This document shows positions 27,143 to 34,912 of a DNA stretch of 64,000 nt, piece after piece. A program made the translations under genes and the position numbers. Source of the DNA: Natronoglycomyces albus (GTDB taxonomy: Bacteria; Actinomycetota; Actinomycetes; Mycobacteriales; Micromonosporaceae); contig NZ_CP070496.1 of the NCBI RefSeq assembly GCF_016925535.1, positions 3,348,001 to 3,412,000 on the forward strand, written 5' to 3'. The notes under the pieces are model-generated. The model did not search any database. It was not told the DNA's origin and saw only the letters and a list, made by a program, of their open reading frames with translations. Within the stretch, counting starts at the first letter, position 1, and the number at the start of each line of letters is the position of its first letter.

Positions 27143-27589
27143 CCCTCTTTCAGGTGAAACCCTTCGGTGCCATTTTTGGTTCTTTTTTACGTCGTTGGCG
27201 TTTTTGCCGCGTTGTTCAATCCACTTGAGTGGATTGCGACAGTGAGTTGGAGCCTGGTTACGCTCACTATCGCCGGGGCTCATCGGGGAAACTGTGTGAA
27301 ACTGGCGCATGTCTTATTTGTCGCGTACTCTGGTGATGCGTCAACTTTGAGCAGGGCATTTGGGGTAAATACCCAGTTGGAGGCGTGAGTCCTTGATCAC
27401 CGTTTCTGAGAGAAAATAACGTACGCCACACTCGCGCACGCGGAACAATGTGCCTTCCACACCACAATGCCCCGTTTCAGCGTTAACGCCGAAGGCTGGA
27501 AATATGGGGGTCTGCCTCCCGCAATGCGGCAAAAGACCTACACTCAGAAGTTGCACGAGGTGTGCGTTAACGGAAAGGTGCCAGCGGAC
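27143..27589. other. Intergenic region upstream of crp
   Basis: This 447-nt region holds open frames such as 27167-27388, but none has a ribosome site or family character. AT-rich parts near 27400-27420 may carry the crp promoter. I saw no obvious TGTGA-N6-TCACA site. Confidence 0.4.
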
Positions 27590-28267
27590 ATGGAAGATGT
27601 ATTGGCCAGGGCCGCCCTATTCAAGGGTGTCGACCCTGAAGCCGTCGAGTCTCTCATCAAAGAGATGGAGTACATCGACGTAAATAAGGGCCAGACCGTC
27701 TTCACCGAGAACGAGCCCGGCGACAGTCTCTATATCGTCATGTCCGGCAAGGTGAAGCTCGGCCGCCGTTCAGCGGATGGACGCCAGAATTTGATCGCGG
27801 TCATGGGGCCGTCGGACATGGTTGGTGAACTGGCCCTGTTTGATCCCGGGCCTCGCACCGCGACCGCCACGGCGCTGACCGACACTCGTTTGGCTCGCCT
27901 GTCCAAGACCGCGTTGCGGCCCTGGCTGGCCAACCGGCCCGAAATTGCCGAGCAGCTGCTGCGCGTGATCGCGCGCCGCCTGCGCCGGACCAACGACTCG
28001 ATGGCTGACCTCATCTTCACTGATGTACCCGGTCGGGTCGCTAAGGCGCTTCTGCACATGGCTAGCCGGTTTGGCACCCGCGATGGCGGCGTGCTGCGCG
28101 TGACCCACGACTTGACGCAGGAGGAACTGGCGCAACTTGTCGGTGCCTCACGCGAAACGGTGAACAAGGCCTTGGCTGATTTCGCCGGTCGCGGTTGGCT
28201 GCGTCTGGATGGAAAGAGCGTCATCATCATGGACCCCGAGCGGTTGGCTCGCCGGGCCCGCGTCTGA
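27590..28267 (+). CDS. crp: CRP/FNR family transcriptional regulator
   Basis: The product is 225 aa from ATG 27590, which matches the usual start ([20 protein letters not shown]). The cyclic-nucleotide domain has [17 protein letters not shown] and [18 protein letters not shown], with the phosphate-binding Arg. The C-terminal helix-turn-helix is [20 protein letters not shown] followed by ALADF. It is closely similar to the mycobacterial cAMP receptor regulator. A strong terminator follows directly. Regulation by cAMP is inferred from the family. Confidence 0.95.
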   Translation: MEDVLARAALFKGVDPEAVESLIKEMEYIDVNKGQTVFTENEPGDSLYIVMSGKVKLGRRSADGRQNLIAVMGPSDMVGELALFDPGPRTATATALTDTRLARLSKTALRPWLANRPEIAEQLLRVIARRLRRTNDSMADLIFTDVPGRVAKALLHMASRFGTRDGGVLRVTHDLTQEELAQLVGASRETVNKALADFAGRGWLRLDGKSVIIMDPERLARRARV

Positions 28268-28297
28268 GGCACGCGCTCTCCATCTCATCCGAGAACC

Positions 28298-28345
28298 TAA
28301 TTCAGCTCCCCTCCGCATCAGCGGTGGGGAGCTGAATTAATGAAG
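28298..28345 (+). terminator. Terminator after crp
   Basis: A perfect 14-bp stem (TAATTCAGCTCCCC/GGGGAGCTGAATTA) with a 14-nt loop is followed by a stretch with TTTTTT from 28351. Confidence 0.85.
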
Positions 28346-28567
28346 TTACCTTTTTTGGACGTTTCCGGATAAACACCACCACGGGGTGCGGTCGGGGAGT
28401 GATGTCGGCCGCCTGCCAGGTGGTGCTGGTGTGTACGGCATGCCAACTGGTGTTTAGACTCGTCTGCATAGTCTCTCTTCGCCAGAAGCGAGGCCTTTCC
28501 CCCGGGAGAAGCCCGGGAGAGTACCGACGGGTCGCGACCCGGAAGTTATCGATATTCGAGGAGCGCT

Positions 28568-28855
28568 GTGGCAAACCTGCTGAACGTCGAGCTTGTGGCC
28601 GTGGAAGAGAAAGTCTGGTCCGGCCAGGCGACTTCGGTCTATGCTCGCACCACTGAAGGCGAACTGGGTGTTCTGCCTGGTCACATCCCCATGCTGGGCG
28701 AGCTGGCGTGTCCCGGTGACGTGCGGATCAACACCGAAGACGGTCAAACTCTGACGTACAAGGTCAACGGTGGTTTCCTGTCGGTGACCACCGAAGGTGT
28801 CACGGTACTGGCCGAGACCGCCGAGGTGTACGACGGCGCGACTGCCGCCGCCTAA
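28568..28855 (+). CDS. atpC: F-type ATP synthase epsilon subunit, isolated
   Basis: The product is 95 aa from GTG 28568, with GAGGAG just upstream. It has the N-terminal beta sandwich of the epsilon subunit (LLNVELVAVEEKVWSGQATS, GELGVLPGHIPMLGEL, VNGGFLSVTTEGVTVLAE). The C-terminal helical hairpin is missing, as in several short actinobacterial epsilon subunits. In related genomes atpC follows atpD, but here crp lies upstream and no other atp gene is in the window. The following DUF2550 gene keeps the usual downstream order. Confidence 0.9.
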   Translation: MANLLNVELVAVEEKVWSGQATSVYARTTEGELGVLPGHIPMLGELACPGDVRINTEDGQTLTYKVNGGFLSVTTEGVTVLAETAEVYDGATAAA

Positions 28856-28985
28856 TCGGCTGACTCCCCTTGCGCGGGACGTGGCCTTCATACAAGATCT
28901 AGTGAGCTCGCCCCCTCAGGGCGGGCTCTCACGCCCAGGTAGTCCCTACCAATGGGCGATGTGAATGGAAAGGAGCGGGCCTGCA

Positions 28986-29426
28986 ATGGTTACAGCGCTT
29001 ATTATCGCTGCGTCGCTGGCGGCTGCGGTCGCTGCTTTCCTCATCTTGGTTTACGCGCGGCGTTACTGGCTGACCCGTTCGGGTTCGGTGGTGATGGCAC
29101 TACGACTGTCGCGGCGTAGCGCTGGCCGCGGTTGGGCTCCGGGCTATGCGATCTACAACCAGGGCGAGCTGTGCTGGTATCGCATGTTTTCCCTGTCTTT
29201 TGGGCCGCGCGAAAAACTGAACCGCAACCGACTTGAGGTTTCGAACCGGCGCGACCCCATCGGGTTCGAAGCCCAGATTTTTCCCGCCGGGGTGCAGATT
29301 TTGCAGTGTCAGACGCAAAAGGGCACGATTGCCGAACTTGCGATGACATCGTCTGCCGTAACCGGCTTTCTTTCTTGGCTAGAGGCCGCGCCACCTGGCG
29401 CGGCCTCTTCTTATTACGACCGTTGA
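28986..29426 (+). CDS. DUF2550 membrane protein
   Basis: The product is 146 aa. ATG 28986 is chosen for its AAAGGAG box. A single N-terminal membrane helix (VTALIIAASLAAAVAAFLIL) is followed by a soluble domain with GRGWAPGYAIYNQGELCWYR and SLSFGPREKLNRNRLEV. This family is always found next to the ATP synthase operon in actinobacteria and its function is unknown. The last 15 codons include a hairpin that probably acts as the terminator. Confidence 0.9.
   Translation: MVTALIIAASLAAAVAAFLILVYARRYWLTRSGSVVMALRLSRRSAGRGWAPGYAIYNQGELCWYRMFSLSFGPREKLNRNRLEVSNRRDPIGFEAQIFPAGVQILQCQTQKGTIAELAMTSSAVTGFLSWLEAAPPGAASSYYDR
29381..29408 (+). terminator. Hairpin inside the end of the DUF2550 gene
   Basis: A 12-bp stem (AGAGGCCGCGCC/GGCGCGGCCTCT) with a 4-nt loop, followed by TCTTCTTATTA, lies within the last coding codons. 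It encodes the tail AAPPGAASSYYDR. It probably ends this transcript. Confidence 0.65.
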
Positions 29427-29458
29427 GCGGTGTTGACCGCTAGCGCTCCCGCAGCTTG

Positions 29459-30055
29459 CTACTGGGCCTTCTCGTCGCGGTCGAACCCGCCGCCGGGTTT
29501 CCATAGGATCTCCGAGCCGCCTTGGTTGGCGTAGCGGGACAGCACGAAGAGCAGGTCTGATAGACGGTTGAGATACGTCGCTGGCAGCTCGTGGGTGTTC
29601 TCGGCGTCCACTTCTAGGAGTCCCCAGGTGGATCGTTCGGCACGGCGGGCGATGGTGCACGCTTGGTGCAACAGCGCGGCGGCCGGGGTTCCGCCCCGGA
29701 GGATGAACGACTTTAGCGGCTCCAACTCGGCGTTGTATTCGTCGATCCAGTTTTCCAGCCGCGTGATGTAGTCCTGCGTGATCCGCAAAGGCGGATACTT
29801 CGGGTCTTCGGCGACAGGGGTGGACAGGTCCGCGCCCACGTCGAAGAGGTCGTTTTGCAGCTGTTGGATGACCTCGATGAGTTTCTCGTCTAGGTCCCCC
29901 AGCGCCACGGCCACGCCAAGGGCGGCATTGGTCTCATCGGCGTCCGCGTAGGCGGTGATGCGCGGGTGAGTTTTGGGGATGCGGCTGAAGTCGGCGAGCC
30001 CGGTGGTGCCGTCGTCGCCTGTCTTGGTGTAAATCTTGGTGAGTCGTACCGACAT
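29459..30055 (-). CDS. Cob(I)alamin adenosyltransferase, PduO type
   Basis: The product is 198 aa. Clear family motifs are the N-terminal TKIYTKTGDDGTTGLADFSR (ATP-binding KxGDxGxT), ADADETNAALGVA, and the late LNRLSDLLFVLSRYANQGGS containing the conserved Arg, Asp and Ser/Asn residues. It transfers the 5'-deoxyadenosyl group of ATP to cob(I)alamin, giving adenosylcobalamin for enzymes such as methylmalonyl-CoA mutase. It is convergent with DUF2550, the same order found in mycobacteria near atpC. Confidence 0.93.
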   Translation of the reverse strand: MSVRLTKIYTKTGDDGTTGLADFSRIPKTHPRITAYADADETNAALGVAVALGDLDEKLIEVIQQLQNDLFDVGADLSTPVAEDPKYPPLRITQDYITRLENWIDEYNAELEPLKSFILRGGTPAAALLHQACTIARRAERSTWGLLEVDAENTHELPATYLNRLSDLLFVLSRYANQGGSEILWKPGGGFDRDEKAQ

Positions 30056-30239
30056 GACTCCACCCTAGTGCCACGCTCCCAAGTGAGGCTATGGCGGTAA
30101 CCGCGCCCGGGCGGAAAATTGGTGGTCCTCAGCTGTGCAGCATTCGTCTGATTGGCTGGGCGGGGTAGCCCTTTACCTAACGAGCGTTTAGGCTCGTGAG
30201 TGCTCTCAACTTAAGCCAGGTACGAGGAGGTACTGCTGC

Positions 30240-31094
30240 ATGTCGGGTCGTCTCATGGTCATCGGCTCCGGTCTGATGGGATCGGGGATCGCACAGGTCG
30301 CCGCCACCGCCGGGTGGAACGTCACCCTGTATGACAACAACGAGGAAGCCTTTGGTCGCGCTCGCGCCGGTATCGCGAAGTCGCTGGACCGCTTCATCAA
30401 GAAGGAAAAGCTGACGGCCGAGGAAGCCGCCGCGATCGAAGACCGCATCACCACCTCCACCAAGCTCGAGGACGCCAAGGGCTCCGACATAGTCGTGGAG
30501 GCCGTCTTCGAGCAGCTAGACATCAAGCAGGAGATCTTCCAGAAGTTGGATGTCATCTGTGGCCCCGAGACGGTGCTCGCCACGAACACTTCGGCCATTC
30601 CGATCACCCAAATCGCCGCCGCGACCTCTAGCCCGGAGCGGGTGGTCGGAACGCATTTCTTCTCCCCGGTGCCGATGATGAAGCTGTGCGAGCTGGTGCG
30701 CGGACTCAAGACTTCCGATGAAACCTTGGAGAAGGCCCGCAACTTCGCTGAGGCGGTTGGCAAGACCTGCGTCGTAGTGAAGCGCGACGTGGCTGGGTTC
30801 GTCACGACCAGGCTTATCACCGCGTTGGTCATGGAGTCGATCCGCCTGGTTGAGAACGGTGTTATCTCGGCCGAGGACTTGGACACCGCGTGCAAGCTCG
30901 GATTCGGGCACGCGATGGGGCCGCTGGCCACGTGTGACTTGACCGGGGCGGACATCCTCAAGCACGCCACTGAGAACATTTACAACGACACCGCCGACGA
31001 GAAGTACTTCCCGCCGGAGCTACTGGCCCGCATGGTCGAGGCCGGAGACTACGGACGCAAGACCGGTAAAGGCTTCTACGAGTACGACAAGTAG
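30240..31094 (+). CDS. hbd: 3-hydroxybutyryl-CoA dehydrogenase
   Basis: The product is 284 aa. The start has a strong GAGGAGG box. The Rossmann motif is VIGSGLMGSGIAQVAATAGW, with the Asp ending strand 2 in TLYDNN. The catalytic His/Glu region is GTHFFSPVPMMKLCELVRG, and the C-terminal domain follows (GFVTTRLITALVMESIRLVE and GLGxxMGP-like GFGHAMGPLATCDLTGAD). It interconverts 3-hydroxyacyl- and 3-oxoacyl-CoA with NAD(P), in butyrate, fatty-acid or polyhydroxybutyrate metabolism. It stands alone and is ended by a good terminator. Confidence 0.94.
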   Translation: MSGRLMVIGSGLMGSGIAQVAATAGWNVTLYDNNEEAFGRARAGIAKSLDRFIKKEKLTAEEAAAIEDRITTSTKLEDAKGSDIVVEAVFEQLDIKQEIFQKLDVICGPETVLATNTSAIPITQIAAATSSPERVVGTHFFSPVPMMKLCELVRGLKTSDETLEKARNFAEAVGKTCVVVKRDVAGFVTTRLITALVMESIRLVENGVISAEDLDTACKLGFGHAMGPLATCDLTGADILKHATENIYNDTADEKYFPPELLARMVEAGDYGRKTGKGFYEYDK

Positions 31095-31116
31095 TCCCGC
31101 GCCTAAATTCTTTGCC

Positions 31117-31158
31117 AGTGTGGCCCTGGATCGTCCGATCCGGGGCCACACTCTTTTT
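31117..31158 (+). terminator. Terminator after hbd
   Basis: A 10-bp stem (AGTGTGGCCC/GGGCCACACT) with inner pairing is followed by CTCTTTTTG. Confidence 0.9.
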
Positions 31159-31331
31159 GTGGAGTTGACGGGTTGTGTGGCAGCTCTTGGGGACTTGAAT
31201 GTTCTTCATTCTTGTTAGGGTTAAGGGCGAGCAGCCGCGTGCTTTGGAGCCGTGTAGTCGCCATTTTTTGTAGTCCCATCCCCCGCTAGTCCCCTCTTGA
31301 GCCCTCACTAGTTTGTTAGGAACTCCTTTGC

Positions 31332-32081
31332 GTGTCATTGATAGACGCGGTGATCTCCCGCCTTGATACCAACGCCGAGGCCGTGCGCGAATGCGCCACC
31401 CAGGTTGCCGGTACCAAGTCCACCCTGGAAGACATCGCCACCCAGTTTGCATCCCTAGCCGCCCACGGCAAAACCACCCAAACTAACGCGGCCATCGCCC
31501 AATGCGACCACATCCTAGCCACCCTAGAAACCATCGCCACCCAACTAGAACAGACCCAAACCAAAGCCCACACACTCAAAACCACCGGCGGCGCGGCCGC
31601 TAGCTCCGCGAACCACGAGGCGCAGTCAAAGTTTGAGGTCACCACTGGTCTAGAGCGAAGACCTACACCGCTTGAGGCAGCACCGACCCATCTCAGGGAA
31701 CCAGCCGCCAAGGTCGCAGACCCAGTCAAGCCAGTAGAAACCGAGCCAGGCAAGGACATCGGCATGTCTCGCGCAAGGAGGCTTGGCAGGAAGTCAGTTC
31801 GAGGTATGGACGATCTTAAGGAATTTGCCGAAGAGGTCGCACATCCCTACAGCGAACCATTGCTGGACAACTTCGATCCATGGGGTAAGGATTCACGTAC
31901 GGAATCACATCTAACTGCGGCTCCCGCTCAGCTCCACAGTCCCCAGCACCAGGAATCGAGCACTCCCGACATCATTGGAACTATGGTGTTCGTAACGGCA
32001 GCTGGTATCGAAGCTAGCTCCCGAATATGGGACCGTTTCCGTCAGAGCCGCCGAGCATCGAAGGAGACGACAAATGACTGA
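31332..32081 (+). CDS. Modular toxin-like protein, complete copy
   Basis: The product is 249 aa from GTG 31332. The first about 85 residues form an alpha-helical N-module (SLIDAVISRLDTNAEAVREC, followed by ATQVAGTKSTLEDIATQF and an A/Q/T-rich coil). This resembles short helical leader modules of actinobacterial polymorphic toxins, probably for type VII export. The variable C-terminal part (about 115-249) has a basic patch (MSRARRLGRKSVRGMDDLKE) and ends with a small-residue hydrophobic stretch (DIIGTMVFVTAAGIEASSRI). Related C-modules occur at 32539, and the N-module recurs at 33892. It overlaps the next gene by eight nt. Toxic activity is inferred. Confidence 0.6.
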   Translation: MSLIDAVISRLDTNAEAVRECATQVAGTKSTLEDIATQFASLAAHGKTTQTNAAIAQCDHILATLETIATQLEQTQTKAHTLKTTGGAAASSANHEAQSKFEVTTGLERRPTPLEAAPTHLREPAAKVADPVKPVETEPGKDIGMSRARRLGRKSVRGMDDLKEFAEEVAHPYSEPLLDNFDPWGKDSRTESHLTAAPAQLHSPQHQESSTPDIIGTMVFVTAAGIEASSRIWDRFRQSRRASKETTND

Positions 32082-32532
32082 CCTCAACCCGTTCCAGCAA
32101 GCTGTCAAGGCACTAGCCCTCGGCAAGCCAGATGCCAACGAGCTTGCCCGGCCCTTGCTAGTCAACGAGACCGAACGATTCGCCCTTTACGTAACGGCTG
32201 TATTCGTCGGTATTGTCGAGCGTCATTTCAAAGACGACCACTCGCCCGCGGCCATTACGGGTTTCATGGAGGAGCTTCGTTACGCCTTTCGAGATGCGAA
32301 CCCACCGCTGAAACCTCTCGCAACCGAGGCACTCATCAAAGCAGTCTGGGACGAAAATCATCCCATTGACGAAATCAGTTCCAAAGACCAGCATCTAAGC
32401 CAGCTCTCCGTCATTCGAATGATCACGCATGAGTCCGAAGAGATCCGTCACGACCTCGACGGATACTTGAGCGACGCGGAAACCTTGGCACAGGCGTGGA
32501 TCAATGAGATCGAGGAAGAAAACAAAATCTAG
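32074..32532 (+). CDS. Hypothetical protein, possible immunity partner
   Basis: The product is 152 aa, acidic, helical and soluble. It starts inside the previous stop region (overlap of eight nt), so it is tightly coupled to the toxin-like gene. Blocks such as NETERFALYVTAVFVGIVER and DEISSKDQHLSQLSVIRMIT have no family I recognise. Its size, acidity and placement right after a modular toxin-like gene fit an immunity protein. This is inference from context only. Confidence 0.6.
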   Translation: MTDLNPFQQAVKALALGKPDANELARPLLVNETERFALYVTAVFVGIVERHFKDDHSPAAITGFMEELRYAFRDANPPLKPLATEALIKAVWDENHPIDEISSKDQHLSQLSVIRMITHESEEIRHDLDGYLSDAETLAQAWINEIEEENKI

Positions 32533-32538
32533 TCCTGG

Positions 32539-32976
32539 TTGGTAGCGTACGCCAGGTTCAGCTTAAGAAAGCTCTTCTCCGAAGGCGGTGTGATCACCGC
32601 TGACCCCAGCAGCCAGTGGCGCAACGAAGTAGGCGAACCGCTCAAAGACCCCGAGGACCTGACAGAACCACGAGACGTTGGACGGGGAAAGCTAAGCAAG
32701 CTCGGCCGCAACATCGTTCGCAATAGCAGCGGGCTGAAGGGGCAAGCAGAGAAGTCAGCTAGCCATTCGACATCATTCACGATCAGTGATACTTATGACC
32801 CACTCCAAGGGTCATCAAGCCACTCGTTGGTCGACACCCGACCGCCAACATCAACCTCAACCACTACACCCGAAGTTCCGGTATCTGACATTGTTGGTAC
32901 GGGTTTCATCGTCGCGGCCGTAATCGTAGAGGGAGCAAGCCGCTTGCGGGAAGGCGAACGTGGCTCGATTCTCTGA
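32539..32976 (+). pseudogene. C-module cassette lacking most of the N-module
   Basis: The frame (145 codons from TTG 32539) matches the C-module of the 31332 protein: RDVGRGKLSKLGRNIVRNSS aligns with KDIGMSRARRLGRKSVRGMD, and SDIVGTGFIVAAVIVEGASR aligns with PDIIGTMVFVTAAGIEASSR. At its 5' end, AGTCCTGG (32531-32538) and TTGGTAG (32539-32545) are the bases that in the 33892 copy flank the GTG start, with the seven bases CGTGTCA missing between. The proper start and nearly all of the N-module are therefore gone. It is either silent or expressed weakly from TTG. Confidence 0.6.
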
Positions 32977-33020
32977 GGAGATCTCCACCTGCGAATGAGT
33001 GGAATCCGCTTGGGCTCGAC

Positions 33021-33082
33021 TTGCCTACACGCATGCGTCGCGACTGCTTGCCTGCGTGCATGCAATTTCGTATACTGACTGT
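33021..33082 (+). promoter_or_regulatory. Promoter and operator of the mazEF pair
   Basis: TTGCCT (33048-33053), 17 bp, and TATACT (33071-33076) form a good promoter. The antitoxin ATG at 33083 lies six nt after the -10 box, so the mRNA is leaderless. An imperfect direct repeat TTGCCT-N4-GCATGC starts at 33021 and 33048 (27 bp apart). Palindromes ACGCATGCGT (33029-33038) and TGCATGCA (33057-33064) sit in the two copies. This is a likely autoregulatory operator for the toxin-antitoxin complex. Confidence 0.7.
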
Positions 33083-33316
33083 ATGCGAACCGGAGCCGAC
33101 GAAACGACCATACGTGTCACGAAGAAGAACCGTGATGCGCTCGCCTCCATTGCCCAAACTGAATTGGGTGGAGCAAGCCTAGACGAGGCATTGAGATCGG
33201 TGATTTTCGAGCACCAGACCCGTGCGGCCTTTGCCCGGATGAACGCCAGCCAATTGGCCGATTATCAGGCCGAAGCCCAGCAACTAGCCGACATTGACCC
33301 ACAGGTCACCGAGTGA
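33083..33316 (+). CDS. MazE-like antitoxin
   Basis: The product is 77 aa. The N-terminal part (TTIRVTKKNRDALASIAQTE) has the beta-strand then helix pattern of ribbon-helix-helix antitoxins. The C-terminal half (FARMNASQLADYQAEAQQLA) is the flexible toxin-neutralising segment. ATG 33083 follows the -10 box directly. The toxin GTG overlaps its stop (GTGA). It would bind the MazF toxin and repress the promoter. Confidence 0.82.
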   Translation: MRTGADETTIRVTKKNRDALASIAQTELGGASLDEALRSVIFEHQTRAAFARMNASQLADYQAEAQQLADIDPQVTE

Positions 33317-33663
33317 GCAAGGGCGATTTGTCACGAAAGGTGGCACCATGGCAGATTTGGTGGGTAAATTTCGATCCTCATGTCGGCCATGAACAACGAG
33401 GGCAACGCCCCGCGATCATTGTTGGCAGCCTGCTGTCCTGCGACCTTCCAAACGGGCTGATAACTGCCGTCCCCTGCACCTCCACTGACCGCCAACTGCC
33501 CATACACCCAGAAGTCATGCTCGGCAGGACCCGCAGCTTCGCCATGTGTGACCAGCTGAAATCCATCAGCACCAACCGGTTGATCTCTCCACACCGAGCA
33601 AAGCTAACCGAGGACGAAATCGAAGCCATCAGATTCGTCCTCAAACAGCTCATTGACATCTGA
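33313..33663 (+). CDS. MazF/PemK-family endoribonuclease toxin
   Basis: The product is 116 aa, usual length. The first strands read PWQIWWVNFDPHVGHEQRGQ and RPAIIVGS, with the conserved Arg of the catalytic pocket; later come TAVPCTSTDRQLPIHPEVML (conserved Thr/Ser-bearing strand) and CDQLKSISTNRLI. MazF-type toxins cut mRNA at short motifs to stop growth when the antitoxin is degraded. It is coupled to the antitoxin gene upstream by a four-base overlap. It lies between the two rearranged toxin-module copies. Confidence 0.93.
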   Translation: MSKGDLSRKVAPWQIWWVNFDPHVGHEQRGQRPAIIVGSLLSCDLPNGLITAVPCTSTDRQLPIHPEVMLGRTRSFAMCDQLKSISTNRLISPHRAKLTEDEIEAIRFVLKQLIDI

Positions 33664-33689
33664 ACAAACCTGGCTGTCGTAGTTGCGGA

Positions 33690-33791
33690 TTAAAGATCGA
33701 ATTCGTTGTCCTTGACACCTTCGATGAACGCGACCCACTCTTGCGGGGTGTAGACGATTAAGTCGCCCTCAGGGGTAGCGCGACACGAGGG
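33690..33791 (-). pseudogene. Truncated DUF397 gene remnant
   Basis: The minus-strand frame ends TPQEWVAFIEGVKDNEFDL with a stop at 33690-33692 and matches the C-terminal half of the two DUF397 genes at 34628 and 34913. The upstream half, including the start and the SGC-type N-terminal strand, is missing. It is a remnant of a third DUF397 copy, separated from the others by the toxin-module remnant. Confidence 0.75.
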
Positions 33792-33891
33792 TTGCTCTTG
33801 GCGGCTGGGGTTGAATTAGGCAGCCGCGTGGTTCACCCTGGTGTAGCTTCCCCTATGCGCATCACCCCTTCTTCGGTAAGGAAGTCCTGGC

Positions 33892-34060
33892 GTGTCATTG
33901 GTAGACGCGGTGATCTCCCGCCTTAATACCAACGTGGAGGCCGTGCGCGAATGTGCCACCCAGGTTGCAGCGTGATCCTGTCACGAGATTGCGTGAAGTC
34001 AAAGTAATCCACAACGACCGCATCTACGACCTTGACCTCAACGCGAACAGGAAACCGTAA
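33892..34060 (+). pseudogene. Toxin-gene remnant: N-module joined to a toxin tip
   Basis: From GTG 33892 the N-module of the 31332 gene is repeated (SLVDAVISRLNTNVEAVREC, then ATQVA) but stops at 33973-33975. The similarity covers 33876-33968 (matching 31315-31408) and then ends. In another frame (33971-34060) there is an open tail, VTRLREVKVIHNDRIYDLDL followed by NANRKP, whose stop overlaps the immunity-like ATG by one base (TAATG). This reads as an internal deletion: the toxin body is gone, leaving its N-module and the last about 25 residues. Confidence 0.65.
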
Positions 34061-34551
34061 TGGCCGCACCTTCCTACCACCTTGAGTATGCAACGTCCGT
34101 AACGCCCAGGGAAGCCATCGAGTTCTTTGCCCGAGAACTCAACATGGAAATAGTCCCCATACCCGATGAGAGGGAAAGCTGCACCCGTCGCGAGCTCGAC
34201 ATCTACGCCTACGACGACCCGCCGAACGAATTCACCGAGTGGATGGAGGCGCTGGAGCTTGGAGTCGACAAAGTCCTCATCGTCTCGTTTTTCCCTGCGA
34301 AGTTCATGCCCGAGGGACACACCGAGTCAACCGTGGTCGCCAAGATTGTGGCTGCCTTGAAGCGCTTCGTCAGCGAAAACGACGGCCAAGGCTACTTCAC
34401 CATGAACTTCGAAATTATGCTCGGTGACTTCACCGGCGAGCGCCCGGCTTTCGACCCCTACCTCCGAGACGAAATCGACTACAACTCAAGCGGCGACTTC
34501 GACACTGTCTTGTCCGACGTCGATGTACGGCCACTGATGAAACTGCCATGA
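34060..34551 (+). CDS. SitI3-like immunity protein
   Basis: The product is 163 aa. It begins SYHLEYATSVTPREAIEFFA, a beta strand then helix typical of SitI3-type immunity proteins, and ends with NFEIMLGDFTGERPAFDPYL, like the conserved late strand of that group. It has no signal peptide. Its start overlaps the stop of the toxin remnant, so the pair was a coupled toxin-immunity unit. It survives although its toxin is deleted, as orphan immunity genes do. The SitI3 match is moderate. Confidence 0.65.
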   Translation: MAAPSYHLEYATSVTPREAIEFFARELNMEIVPIPDERESCTRRELDIYAYDDPPNEFTEWMEALELGVDKVLIVSFFPAKFMPEGHTESTVVAKIVAALKRFVSENDGQGYFTMNFEIMLGDFTGERPAFDPYLRDEIDYNSSGDFDTVLSDVDVRPLMKLP

Positions 34552-34578
34552 TCACATGGCACTACGACCGTCTACATG

Positions 34579-34609
34579 AAGGGCGGACCCGCGATGCGGG
34601 TCCGCCCTT
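34579..34609. terminator. Bidirectional terminator
   Basis: A perfect 14-bp stem (AAGGGCGGACCCGC/GCGGGTCCGCCCTT) with a 3-nt loop separates the immunity-like gene from the convergent DUF397 gene. Confidence 0.82.
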
Positions 34610-34627
34610 AACGCTTGTGTTCGGTTG

Positions 34628-34876
34628 CTAGAAGTCGAATTCGCCGTCCTTGACGCCTTCGATGAACGCCACCCACTCTTGCGGGGTGTAGACGATCAGA
34701 TCGCCATCGGGGGCGTGCGAGTGGCGGACAACCACCCGGCCCGAACCGTCCGCCAGCTGGCCGACCTCAACACAATTGCTGTTATTGTCACCGGTACTCT
34801 GAGTGCTCTTCTGCCACTTGATCCCGGCGATCTCGGCGGCCGTCAGATCTTGGTCAGTCTTCGGGAAAGTCATCAA
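34628..34876 (-). CDS. DUF397 protein
   Basis: The product is 82 aa. It shows AEIAGIKWQKSTQSTGDNNS, NCVEVGQLADG, and the end VYTPQEWVAFIEGVKDGEFD, the standard DUF397 layout (WxKSSxS, NCVEVA, then TPxEWxAFIxGVKxGEFD). These small proteins pair with XRE regulators of the DUF5753 type and are thought to modulate them. It follows a second DUF397 gene and the XRE gene on the same strand. Confidence 0.93.
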   Translation of the reverse strand: MMTFPKTDQDLTAAEIAGIKWQKSTQSTGDNNSNCVEVGQLADGSGRVVVRHSHAPDGDLIVYTPQEWVAFIEGVKDGEFDF

Positions 34877-34912
34877 GGCTCCTTAAAACAGGTCCGGGGA
34901 TCGGATCAGTCT

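Noticed and set aside
25922-27310. 462-codon minus-strand frame opposite marP
   Set aside because: It is His/Arg-rich and antisense to the clear MarP gene.
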